Part shown: one piece after another, positions 8,342-16,014 of the stretch
Layout of the letters: every line of letters begins with the position of its first letter
Numbering within the stretch: position 1 is the stretch's first letter
DNA from: Jiangella muralis
GTDB taxonomy: Bacteria; Actinomycetota; Actinomycetes; Jiangellales; Jiangellaceae
Assembly: GCF_001270745.1 (NCBI RefSeq)
Contig: NZ_LFXL01000010.1
Span: 372,001-436,000, forward strand
Length of the DNA: 64,000 bases
Reading direction: 5' to 3'
Made by a program: the position numbers and the translations under genes
Notes under the pieces: model-generated
What the model saw: the letters and a program-made list of their open reading frames with translations, nothing else
The model's database searches: none
What the model was told of the DNA's origin: nothing

Positions 8342-9481
8342 TCAGTTCAGCCCGTCCTTGAAGGCGTCGCGGATGCGGGTGAAGAAGTTGCCGTGAGCGC
8401 CGGCGGCGCCCGGGCCCTCGACCCGTTCCTCGTTCCGCAGCCCGGCCAGCTCGCGCAGCAACTCTTCCTGCCGCGCGTCGAGCTTCGTCGGCGTCTGCAC
8501 CTCGAGGTGGATCAGCAGGTCACCGCGGCCGGTGCCGCGCAGCTTCGGGACGCCGCGGGCGCCGAGCTTGATCACCTCGCCGTGCTGGGCGCCGGCCCGC
8601 ACCTCGATCGTCGTCGGGCCGTCGAAGGTCTCGAGGTCGACGCTGGTGCCGAGTGCGGCCGCCGTCATCGGCAGCTGCAGCGTGCAGTGCAGGTTGTCGC
8701 CGTTGCGGCTGAACACCGGGTGCGGCGTGACCGCCAGCTCGACGTAGAGGTCGCCTGCCGGGCCGCCGCCGGGGCCGACCTCGCCCTGGCCGGTCAGCTG
8801 GATGCGGGTGCCGTTGTCGACGCCCGCCGGGATCTTGATGGTCAGCGTGCGGCGGGTGCGGACCCGGCCGTCGCCGGAGCACTCGACGCACGGGTTCGGG
8901 TTGACCGTGCCGAAGCCCTGGCAGGCCGGGCACGGGCGGGTCGTCATGACCTGGCCCAGGAACGAGCGCTGCACCTGGCTGACCTCGCCCTGCCCCTGAC
9001 ACGTCGGGCAGGTGACCCGGGTGGCGCCCTTCGCGGTGCCCTCGCCGTGGCACACCTCGCACACCACGGCGGTGTCGACCTGCAGCTCCTTGGTGGCGCC
9101 GAACACGGCGTCGGCCAGCTCGATCTTCAGCTGCACCAGCGCGTCCTGGCCGCGGCGGACCCGGCTGCGCGGGCCGCGCGCGTTCGTCCCGCCGAAGAAG
9201 GCGTCCATGATGTCGGTGAAGGAGAACGCGCCGCCGAAGTTGCCGCCCGCGCCGCCGCCGCTGCTGAGCGGGTCGCCGCCGAGGTCGTACATCTCCCGCT
9301 TGCGCGGGTCGTTCAGGACCTCGTAGGCCGTGACGACCTCTTTGAAGCGCTCCTGCGTGGCGGGGTCGGGGTTGACGTCCGGGTGCAGTTGCCGGGCGAG
9401 GCGGCGGTAGGCCTTCTTGATCTCCTCGCTGGAGGCGTTCTTCGGCACGCCGAGAACTTCGTAGTAGTCGGTGGTGGGCAC
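8342..9481 (-). CDS. dnaJ: Chaperone DnaJ (DnaJ2 type)
   Basis: A 379-residue type I J-protein, co-chaperone of DnaK. J-domain at residues 1-70 with HPD at 33-35; a short Gly-rich and Phe segment to about residue 90; then a zinc region with four CxxCxGxG-type repeats (Cys 141/144, 158/161, 184/187, 198/201). Two client-binding beta domains and a C-terminal dimerisation part complete it. Second gene after hrcA with a 12-base gap. Actinobacteria often have two dnaJ genes; the one next to hrcA is the CIRCE-regulated copy. Starts with GTG. Confidence 0.97.
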   Translation of the reverse strand: MPTTDYYEVLGVPKNASSEEIKKAYRRLARQLHPDVNPDPATQERFKEVVTAYEVLNDPRKREMYDLGGDPLSSGGGAGGNFGGAFSFTDIMDAFFGGTNARGPRSRVRRGQDALVQLKIELADAVFGATKELQVDTAVVCEVCHGEGTAKGATRVTCPTCQGQGEVSQVQRSFLGQVMTTRPCPACQGFGTVNPNPCVECSGDGRVRTRRTLTIKIPAGVDNGTRIQLTGQGEVGPGGGPAGDLYVELAVTPHPVFSRNGDNLHCTLQLPMTAAALGTSVDLETFDGPTTIEVRAGAQHGEVIKLGARGVPKLRGTGRGDLLIHLEVQTPTKLDARQEELLRELAGLRNEERVEGPGAAGAHGNFFTRIRDAFKDGLN

Positions 9482-9493
9482 CCTGTGTCTTCC

Positions 9494-10516
9494 CTAATGA
9501 GCCGCGAGAATCTTGCTGACGTATCGAGCGACGGCGCCGACGGCCGCGATGGTTCCTGGGTAGTCCATGCGGGTCGGGCCGACCACCCCCATGCTAGCCA
9601 GGGCCAGTTCGCCCGGCCCGTAGCCGGAGGTGACGACGGACGTGGCCGAGAGCCCGGTCTGCGCGTTCTCGCTGCCGATGCGGACCCGGACCGGGGTGGG
9701 GCTGGTGGCCTCGCCGAGCAGCCGCAGCAGCACGACGTGCTCCTCGAGCGCCGACAGCAGCGGCTCGAGCTCGCGGTCGAACTCCTGGCCATAGCGGGCG
9801 AGGTTGCCTGTGCCGGCCACCGCCACCCGCTCCTCGTGCCGCTCGATCAGCGTGGTGAGCAGCGTGCCCGTGACCGCTGCGATCGTCGCGCGATCCTCGG
9901 GGCCGAACCGGTCCGTGAGTTCCGTCACCTGCGCCTCGACCGTCGCGAAATCCTGCCCCACGGCGAGCGCGTTGATGCGCGCCCGCAGTTCCCCCACCAA
10001 CGCGTCGTCGGCGTCGGACGGGAGGTCGACGATGCGCTGCTCGACCCGGCCGGTGTCGGTGATGAGCACCACCAGCACCCGCGCCGGCGCCAGCATGACC
10101 AGCTCGACGTGGCGCACCAGGGACCGGCTCAGCGACGGGTACTGCACGACCGCCGCCTGCCGGGTCAGCTGCGCCAGCAGCCGCACCGTCCGCGACACGA
10201 CGTCGTCGAGGTCGACCGCGCCGTCGAGGAACGTCTGGATGGCCCGCTTCTCCGGCGACGACAGCGGCTTCACCGTCGACAGGCGGTCGACGAACAGCCG
10301 GTACCCCTTGTCGGTGGGCACCCGGCCGGCGCTCGTGTGCGGCTGGGCGATGTAGCCCTCTTCCTCGAGCGCCGCCATGTCGTTGCGGATGGTCGCCGGC
10401 GACACCCCCAGATGGTGGCGATCGACCAACGCCTTCGACCCGACCGGCTCCTGCGTGGCGACATAGTCCTCGACGATCGCCCTGAGGACGTCGAGCTTGC
10501 GGTCATCGACAGACAA
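9494..10516 (-). CDS. hrcA: Heat-inducible transcription repressor HrcA
   Basis: A repressor of about 340 residues that binds CIRCE elements and controls chaperone genes. The N-terminal winged helix carries [39 protein letters not shown] and the family hallmark [22 protein letters not shown]-like effector and dimer domain follows to the C-terminus. I prefer the TTG at 10516 because GGGAGG lies at good distance upstream; an in-frame ATG eight codons earlier would overlap that site. The CIRCE inverted repeat lies directly upstream, so the operon is autoregulated. Confidence 0.95.
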   Translation of the reverse strand: MSVDDRKLDVLRAIVEDYVATQEPVGSKALVDRHHLGVSPATIRNDMAALEEEGYIAQPHTSAGRVPTDKGYRLFVDRLSTVKPLSSPEKRAIQTFLDGAVDLDDVVSRTVRLLAQLTRQAAVVQYPSLSRSLVRHVELVMLAPARVLVVLITDTGRVEQRIVDLPSDADDALVGELRARINALAVGQDFATVEAQVTELTDRFGPEDRATIAAVTGTLLTTLIERHEERVAVAGTGNLARYGQEFDRELEPLLSALEEHVVLLRLLGEATSPTPVRVRIGSENAQTGLSATSVVTSGYGPGELALASMGVVGPTRMDYPGTIAAVGAVARYVSKILAAH

Positions 10517-10540
10517 CCGGGCACACCTCCCGCAGCGCAT

Positions 10541-10567
10541 TTGGCACTCGACCCTGGCAAGTGCCAA
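10541..10567 (-). promoter_or_regulatory. CIRCE operator (HrcA binding site)
   Basis: TTGGCACTC, a nine-base spacer, then AAGTGCCAA. This is the CIRCE layout (consensus TTAGCACTC-N9-GAGTGCTAA). The arms match each other at eight of nine positions. It lies about 25 bases before the hrcA start, where bound HrcA would block transcription of hrcA-dnaJ-rsmE. Confidence 0.93.
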
Positions 10568-10604
10568 TTCTACGTGCTCCCGGTCGCTCCCGTCTTTCCT
10601 CGCA

Positions 10605-11175
10605 GGTCAGGCCGCCGTTCGCCGCTTTGCTGCCGTGCGCCGTTTGGCCGCACGTTGGTCGTCCCCCTGGCGCCCATTCTCTTGGCCGCACCTATCAGGG
10701 GGACGGGGGCAGTCTGGGCACGCCTCACTTCACCCGCGCCGGGATCACCTCGCCCGCGTCAGCACCGCATGGCCGCCGCCGCCGACGTTCATCCGGTGCT
10801 ACGGCGGGTGACGTGCCCACGAGACGAGTGACGTCGACGGCCTGGGCCGTCTTCGATAGCCAGAATCGTCCAACGGTGCACCGGCAGGAACGGCCAACCG
10901 CAGCCAGCCAGCCGAACGGCGAACGGTGCAGAGGGCGGGCTCTGCCCGCACTTCCCCCGTCCCCCTGATAACTGCCCGCACTTGGCCGCGGTGCCGCGGG
11001 TCAAGCGGTCATCGCCGCGCGAAGCGCCATCAGTCCGCTTGAGGCGCGGTGCCGCGGCTAAGAAAATGGGCAGCAGGGGGACGGCCCACTGCCGCAAAGC
11101 GGCGAACTGCGGAACCCCGGCGAACGTGGCGCCCCAACGCACGGTCGGCCAAACCCACGTCCGCAAACGCACGGC
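10605..11175. repeat. Intergenic inverted repeat cluster (REP- or MITE-like)
   Basis: Between hrcA and the tetR gene I see no convincing gene, but several related segments in opposite orientation. At 10618-10690 a block with GTTCGCCGCTTTG and, later, GTCCCCCTG...CCCATTCTCTTGGCCGC recurs inverted at about 11050-11115 (GGCTAAGAAAATGGG, CAGGGGGAC, CAAAGCGGCGAAC). A third, partial copy is marked by ATCAGGGGGACGGGGG at 10694-10709 and its exact inverse at 10954-10969, with flanking TTGGCCGC / GCGGCCAAG-type similarity. The copies differ by substitutions and one insertion. This fits a dispersed palindromic repeat family inserted at an operon boundary. Small open frames here follow the repeat and are not supported as genes. 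Confidence 0.65.
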
Positions 11176-11306
11176 CGCCGAGGCAACCCTCCCCCGGCGC
11201 CCGGGCCGGCCGACTTTGTCAGTGCTGGCACGTACGGTGCGAACGTGCCGGATATCCGCTTGTCGTCCGCGTCGGAGCCACCCCGGCGAAGAGGCCGACA
11301 GGCGAT

Positions 11307-11320
11307 GTGACGTAGGTCAC
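11307..11320. promoter_or_regulatory. 14-bp palindrome upstream of tetR
   Basis: GTGACGTAGGTCAC, preceded by T and followed by G, reads TGTGA-N6-TCAC and so resembles a CRP/GlxR-type half-site pair. It lies about 130 bases before the TetR gene. Whether a CRP-like protein or another regulator uses it is unknown. Confidence 0.4.
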
Positions 11321-11339
11321 GTCCGATGCGGGAAATATC

Positions 11340-11411
11340 CGGGGATGCCTTCCCCGTTTGAGATCACGTCAAGCTCAACCGGGGAGCCATTCCCCGGTTC
11401 AGGAAACGGGG
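11340..11411. promoter_or_regulatory. Cluster of operator-like palindromes before tetR
   Basis: Three short inverted repeats lie head to tail: CGGGGA-TGCCT-TCCCCG at 11340-11356; CCCCGTTTGAG with CTCAACCGGGG at 11352-11384 (10 of 11 bases match); and CCCCGGTT with AAACGGGG at 11392-11411 (7 of 8 match). They share the half-site CCCCG(G/T)TT. TetR regulators commonly repress themselves and an adjacent efflux pump through such sites, so these are good candidates for the TetR operators controlling the regulator and the MFS pump. Confidence 0.6.
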
Positions 11412-11451
11412 AGAAGATCTCCGTTTCGTCGTTCGACTCGAAGGGGGAATC

Positions 11452-12096
11452 ATGGGCGGCATGGCGACAGCCGAGCGCAGGGCACAGCCGGCACGCGTCG
11501 ACGCCACCCGTAACCGTGAGCGCATCATCGCCGCGGCACGCGAGGCGTTCGTCGAGCACGGTCCCACCGTGCCGCTCGACGCCATCGCACACCGCGCGGG
11601 CGTGGGCAACGCCACGCTGTACCGGCACTTCGCCGACCGGCACGAGCTCATCCACGTCGTCGCGTCGTACTCGCTGGCTCGCATCACCGAGCAGGCCGAG
11701 TCGGCGCTCGCCGAGGAGACCGACGCGTTCGAGGCGCTGCGGCGGTTCGTCCACCGCGCGGCCGACGAGCGGGTCGGCGCGCTGTGCTCGCTGCTGTACG
11801 AAGGCTTCGACAAGAACGATCCACACGTGATCGACGCCAGGGTCCGGATGGAAGCGGTCGTCACCGAGCTGATGGACAACGCTCGCGAGGCCGGCCAGCT
11901 GCGATCCGACGTCGGCATCGGTGATCTCATGGTCGCGATCACCCAGCTGACCCGGCCCATCGCCGGCACCGCGTGTGCTCACGTCGAACGCTTCATGCAC
12001 CGCCACCTCCAACTCCTCCTCGACGGCATGCGCGCGCCCGCCCGCTCGGAACTCTGCGGCACCGCGGCCACCTTCGAGGACTTCGAGACCACGTAA
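11452..12096 (+). CDS. TetR/AcrR family transcriptional regulator
   Basis: A 214-residue regulator. The N-terminal helix-turn-helix lies in residues about 20-65 (RIIAAAREAFVEHGPTVPLDAIAHRAGVGNATLYRHFADRHELI), the typical TetR signature. The rest is a helical ligand-binding and dimer domain. A Shine-Dalgarno (GGGGGA) precedes the ATG; a second ATG three codons on is possible. A DHA2 efflux gene follows in the same direction, and operator-like palindromes lie upstream. I infer that it senses a toxic compound exported by that pump. Confidence 0.93.
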   Translation: MGGMATAERRAQPARVDATRNRERIIAAAREAFVEHGPTVPLDAIAHRAGVGNATLYRHFADRHELIHVVASYSLARITEQAESALAEETDAFEALRRFVHRAADERVGALCSLLYEGFDKNDPHVIDARVRMEAVVTELMDNAREAGQLRSDVGIGDLMVAITQLTRPIAGTACAHVERFMHRHLQLLLDGMRAPARSELCGTAATFEDFETT

Positions 12097-12169
12097 GCCA
12101 CCAGGCGGGCCGACGGCGGCCCGGCCCTGCTCAGAACGCTTTCTCACGTCACCCTGATTGGACTTCGTC

Positions 12170-13669
12170 ATGCCTGAAACACAGCTGCCTGACCCCAGGC
12201 GGTGGCGGGCGCTGGCGTTCATCGCCCTCGCTCAGCTGATGGTGGTGCTCGACGCCACCATCGTGAACATCGCGCTCCCCTCGGCGCAGGCCGACCTCGG
12301 CATCTCCGACGCCAACCGGCAGTGGGTCATCACGGCCTACGCGCTGGCGTTCGGCAGCCTCCTGCTGCTCGGCGGCCGCATCGCCGACATGTGGGGCCGC
12401 AAGAACACCTTCCTGACCGGCCTCGTCGGCTTCGCGGCCGCGTCGGCCCTCGGCGGTGCCGCCGTCAACGAGGCGCTGATGTTCGCCTCCCGCGCGCTGC
12501 AGGGTGTCTTCGGCGCGCTGCTCGCCCCGGCCGCGCTGTCGCTGCTGGCCGTCATGTTCACCGACGGCAAGGAGCGGGCCAAGGCGTTCGGCATCTTCGG
12601 CGCCATCGCCGGTGGCGGTGCGGCGCTAGGCCTGATCCTCGGCGGCGTCCTCACCGAGTATCTCGACTGGCGCTGGGTGTTCTTCGTCAACATCCCGATC
12701 GCCGCGTTCGCGTTCATCGGCGCCGTCACCTCGGTGCACGAGCCCGACGGCACCCGCAACCGCGCGCCGCTCGACCTCCCCGGCACCGTGCTGGGCACGC
12801 TGGGCCTGGTGGCTCTGGTCTACGGCTTCACCCGCGCCGAGACCGAGGGCTGGAGCGAGACCGGCACCATCTCGATGTTCGTCCTGACGGTGGTCCTGCT
12901 GGCCGCGTTCGTGCTGGTGGAGCGGAAGGTGAAGGAGCCGCTGCTGCCGCTGCGCGTCGTGCTCGAGCGCAACCGCGGCGGGGTCTACCTCGCGCTCGGC
13001 CTGGCGGTCATCGCGATGTTCGGCCTGTTCCTGTTCCTCACCTACTACCTGCAGGTGGTCAAGGGCTACAGCCCGATCCGCTCCGGCGTGGCCTTCCTGC
13101 CCATGGTGGTCGGCATGGTCATCGGCTCGACCCAGCTGGGCGCCCGGCTGATGACTCGCGTCCCGGCGCGCTACCTGATGACGCCGGGCCTGCTGGTCGC
13201 CGCGGTCGGCATGCTGCTGCTCACGCAGATGACCGTCGACAGCTCGTACGTCGCCCTGCTGCTGCCGGCGCAGATCCTGCTCGGCCTCGGCCTGGGTACC
13301 ACGTTCATGCCGGCCATGAGCCTGGCCACCTTCGGCGTCGAGCCACGCGACTCCGGCATCGCCTCGGCGATGATCAACACGTCGCAGCAGGTCGGCGGCG
13401 CCGTCGGCACGGCGCTGCTGAACACCATCGCGGCCACCGCCACCACGTCCTACATCACCACGCACGCCGGCGGGCCCACCCCGCCTGAGCTCGTGCAGTT
13501 GCAGGGCATGGTCGAGGGCTACACCACCGCCATCTGGTGGGCTGTGGGCATCCTGGTCGTGTCGGCGGCCATCGCGTTCTTCTTCGTGAACGCGACGCCC
13601 GACTCCGAGCAGGCCGCCTTCGACGAGCTCGACGGCGAGGGCGAGGCCGCCCCGGTCATGATCCACTGA
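12170..13669 (+). CDS. DHA2-family MFS multidrug efflux transporter
   Basis: A 499-residue inner-membrane proton antiporter of the 14-helix DHA2 family (EmrB/QacA-like). Early motifs are LMVVLDATIVNIALPSAQADLG in helix 1, the motif A loop GGRIADMWGRKNTF, and the motif C region in helix 5 (GGGAALGLILGGVLTEYLDWRWVFFVNIPI). The C-terminal part ends with an acidic tail. ATG at 12170 is used; a TTG four codons earlier is possible. It lies 73 bases after the TetR gene and is probably co-regulated. The substrate is unknown; drugs or self-made metabolites are likely. Confidence 0.93.
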   Translation: MPETQLPDPRRWRALAFIALAQLMVVLDATIVNIALPSAQADLGISDANRQWVITAYALAFGSLLLLGGRIADMWGRKNTFLTGLVGFAAASALGGAAVNEALMFASRALQGVFGALLAPAALSLLAVMFTDGKERAKAFGIFGAIAGGGAALGLILGGVLTEYLDWRWVFFVNIPIAAFAFIGAVTSVHEPDGTRNRAPLDLPGTVLGTLGLVALVYGFTRAETEGWSETGTISMFVLTVVLLAAFVLVERKVKEPLLPLRVVLERNRGGVYLALGLAVIAMFGLFLFLTYYLQVVKGYSPIRSGVAFLPMVVGMVIGSTQLGARLMTRVPARYLMTPGLLVAAVGMLLLTQMTVDSSYVALLLPAQILLGLGLGTTFMPAMSLATFGVEPRDSGIASAMINTSQQVGGAVGTALLNTIAATATTSYITTHAGGPTPPELVQLQGMVEGYTTAIWWAVGILVVSAAIAFFFVNATPDSEQAAFDELDGEGEAAPVMIH

Positions 13670-13697
13670 CCGAGGTCAGCCACGCCCGCACGAGACT

Positions 13698-13726
13698 GGG
13701 GCCCCGTCGTCCGGCGACGGGGCCCC
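13698..13726. terminator. Strong stem-loop after the efflux gene
   Basis: GGGGCCCCGTCG, a five-base loop, then CGACGGGGCCCC: a perfect 12-bp stem about 30 bases past the MFS stop. There is no U-run, as usual for terminators in high-GC actinobacteria. Confidence 0.8.
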
Positions 13727-13774
13727 TGCCATGTCCGATTCGTGTCGCTGCCGCACCCAAGCCCGCTGAGCGGC

Positions 13775-13791
13775 TAGCGTCACCGGACGTG
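13775..13791 (+). promoter_or_regulatory. Leaderless promoter -10 for DUF3097 gene
   Basis: TAGCGT fits the TANNNT -10 pattern and ends eight bases before the GTG start, with no Shine-Dalgarno between. Transcription would then begin at or next to the start codon, giving a leaderless mRNA. Inferred from spacing. Confidence 0.5.
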
Positions 13792-14634
13792 GGCTCCTAC
13801 AACGATCGCTACGGCCGCGACGTCCTCACGAACTCCCCGCACCCGAAGCGCCCGGTCAGCACCCAGGAGGCCGCCGTGCCGGGGCTGGTCGTCGAGGATG
13901 TGCAGACGGGGTACGTCGGCGCCGTCGTCGAGGTGGACAAGCACGGCGTGCTCCTGGAGGACCGGCACGGCAAGCGGCGCGCGTTCCCGCTCGGGCCCGG
14001 GTTCTGGATCGACGGCAAGCCGGTCGAGCTGGTCCGCCCCACGGCGCCGCCCAAGAGCGGCCGCATGGTGTCCGCGTCCGGCTCGGTCGCCGTGCTGGAC
14101 CACAAGGCGCGCACGGCGCGGGCCAGCCGCATCTACGTCGAGGGCAAGCACGACGCCGAGCTGGTCGAGAAGGTGTGGGGCCATGACCTGCGGGTCGAGG
14201 GCGTCGTCGTCGAGGAGCTGGGCGGCGCCGACGACCTCGCCGCGGTCGTCGCCGAGTTCCAGCCCGGCCCCGGCCGGCGGCTCGGCGTCATGCTCGACCA
14301 CTTGGTCGCCGGCAGCAAGGAGACCCGCCTCGCCGACACGGTCCGTGGCGGCCCGCACGCGGACGCCGTCCTCATCGTCGGGCACCCGTACGTCGACGTG
14401 TGGCAGGCGGTCCGCCCGGCCGTGCTGGGCCTGAAGGCCTGGCCGGACGTGCCGAAGGGCGAGCCCTGGAAGGAGGGCGTGCTGCGGCGGCTGGGCTGGC
14501 GCGGCGAGACGTGGGAGGCGTGGGCGCACATCCTCGGCAAGGTCACGACCTACACCGACCTCGAGCCGGCCATCCTCGGCCGGGTCGAGGAGCTGATCGA
14601 CTTCGTGACGGACCCGTCTACAGACCGTCCCTGA
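13789..14634 (+). CDS. DUF3097 family protein
   Basis: A 281-residue cytosolic protein of the actinobacterial DUF3097 family. Conserved landmarks are SRIYVEGKHDAELVEKVWGHDLR (a Toprim-like metal-binding segment with the acidic pair in EGKHD), then LGVMLDHLVAGSKETRLAD and VLIVGHPYVDVWQAVRP. The Toprim-like part suggests a nuclease or nucleic-acid role, but no function is established as far as I know. The GTG start lies right after a -10-like TAGCGT, which suggests leaderless translation. The gene faces hemW with a long hairpin between. Confidence 0.85.
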   Translation: MGSYNDRYGRDVLTNSPHPKRPVSTQEAAVPGLVVEDVQTGYVGAVVEVDKHGVLLEDRHGKRRAFPLGPGFWIDGKPVELVRPTAPPKSGRMVSASGSVAVLDHKARTARASRIYVEGKHDAELVEKVWGHDLRVEGVVVEELGGADDLAAVVAEFQPGPGRRLGVMLDHLVAGSKETRLADTVRGGPHADAVLIVGHPYVDVWQAVRPAVLGLKAWPDVPKGEPWKEGVLRRLGWRGETWEAWAHILGKVTTYTDLEPAILGRVEELIDFVTDPSTDRP

Positions 14635-14654
14635 TCGTCATCAGCTCGTCCTGT

Positions 14655-14728
14655 GTCACGTCCTGGTCCCCAGTCGCGCTTTTCGGCCGTTTCGGCCCCG
14701 GAAGCGCGACTCAGAACCAGGACGTGAC
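14655..14728. terminator. Long bidirectional stem-loop between convergent genes
   Basis: GTCACGTCCTGGT at 14655-14667 pairs perfectly with 14716-14728, and inside it AGTCGCGCTT (14672-14681) pairs with AAGCGCGACT (14702-14711), with a further CGGCC-rich tip. The structure lies between the stops of DUF3097 and hemW, so it can end transcription from both sides. Confidence 0.85.
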
Positions 14729-14748
14729 GGCAGACCAGCAGGGAGAGG

Positions 14749-15975
14749 TCAGGGGAGCAGGTCGCGGACGACGGCGTCGGCGAGGAGGCGGCCGCGGCGG
14801 GTGAGGACGAGCCGGCCGGCGACGAGGGCGTCCGGTTCGCCGAGGCCGTCGGCCACCGCGGCGGCCGCCGCCTTGCGGCCGGCGTCGTCGAGGACGGCGA
14901 GGTCGAGGCCGGCGGCCAGCCGGACCTCCAGCAGCACCCGCTCGACCCGCCGCGTCTCGGCGTCGAGGATCTCGCGGGCGTGCGCCGGGCTCTCACCCGA
15001 CGCCAGCCGGGCCGCCCACGCGGCCGGATGCTTGACGTTCCACCAGCGGGTGCCGCCGATGTGGCTGTGCGCGCCGGGGCCGGCGCCCCACCAGTCGGCG
15101 CCGGTCCAGTACAGCTCGTTGTGGGCGCACCGCCCGGCCGCCGACGTCGCCCAGTTGGACAGCTCGTACCACTCGAACCCGGCCGCCGACAGCAGCGAGT
15201 CGGCCAGCAGGTACTTGTCGGCCTGGTCGTCGTCATCGGGCAGCGGCAGCTCGCCCCGCGACATCCGCGCCGCCAGCCGGGTGCCCGGCTCGACGATGAG
15301 CGCGTAGGCGCTGACGTGGTCGGGCCCGGCGTCGACGGCGGCCGTGACGCTGGCCCGCCAGTCCTCCAGCGACTCGCCCGGGGTGCCGTAGATGAGGTCG
15401 ACGCTGACGTGCTCGAATCCGGCGGCCCGGGCCTCGGCCACGACCTGCGCCGGGCGGCCGGGGGTGTGCACGCGGTCGAGGACGGCGAGCACATGCGGCC
15501 GCGCGCTCTGCATGCCGACGGACACCCGGGTGAAGCCGGCCGCCCGCAGCCCGGCCAGCGACCGCGCGTCGACGGACTCGGGGTTGGCCTCCGTCGTCAC
15601 CTCGGCGCCGGGCGCCAGGCCGAATTCGTCGCCGACGAACCGCAGCACCCGCCCCAGGTCAGCAGGCGGCAGCAGCGTCGGCGTGCCGCCGCCCACGAAC
15701 ACCGTCGAGACGGGGACGTCGGCCGAGCCGAGCACCCGCCGGGCCAGCCGCAGCTCCGCGATGGCGCCGTCGGCCCACGACGACCGGGACGCGCCGGGCG
15801 CGGCGCCCAACTCGGACGCCGTGTAGGTGTTGAAGTCGCAATAACCGCACCGCGTGGTGCAGAACGGCACGTGCAGGTACACACCGAACGGCCGGGTGCC
15901 GACGCCGGCCAGCGCGGACGGCGGCAGCGAGCCGTCAGCGGGCGCGGGCGAGCCGTCGGGCAGGGTGGAGGGCAC
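14749..15975 (-). CDS. hemW: Radical SAM coproporphyrinogen oxidase-like protein HemW
   Basis: A 408-residue radical SAM enzyme. The 4Fe-4S ligand motif CTTRCGYC has Cys at 39, 43 and 46. Family landmarks follow: VFVGGGTPTLLP, EANPESVDARSLAGLRAAGFTRVSVGMQS, VSVDLIYGTPGES, and the HemW C-terminal domain with CAHNELYWTGADWWGAGPGAHSH. HemW is generally seen as a heme chaperone rather than a true oxygen-independent coproporphyrinogen oxidase. The conserved Cys of the CDFNTY segment that separates the families is present. The short proline-rich N-terminus makes the exact start uncertain by some codons. Operon partners are not obvious. Confidence 0.93.
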   Translation of the reverse strand: MPSTLPDGSPAPADGSLPPSALAGVGTRPFGVYLHVPFCTTRCGYCDFNTYTASELGAAPGASRSSWADGAIAELRLARRVLGSADVPVSTVFVGGGTPTLLPPADLGRVLRFVGDEFGLAPGAEVTTEANPESVDARSLAGLRAAGFTRVSVGMQSARPHVLAVLDRVHTPGRPAQVVAEARAAGFEHVSVDLIYGTPGESLEDWRASVTAAVDAGPDHVSAYALIVEPGTRLAARMSRGELPLPDDDDQADKYLLADSLLSAAGFEWYELSNWATSAAGRCAHNELYWTGADWWGAGPGAHSHIGGTRWWNVKHPAAWAARLASGESPAHAREILDAETRRVERVLLEVRLAAGLDLAVLDDAGRKAAAAAVADGLGEPDALVAGRLVLTRRGRLLADAVVRDLLP

Positions 15976-16014
15976 GACCCATTGTCCCCGCCGGGCGGCC
16001 CGGACGCGAAACCG

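Noticed and set aside
8336-10831. Long frames on the plus strand over dnaJ and hrcA
   Set aside because: They oppose clear chaperone genes and show only low-complexity products.
10497-11315. Several 60-280 codon frames in the hrcA-tetR gap
   Set aside because: They follow the inverted repeats, have no ribosome sites and no recognisable domain.
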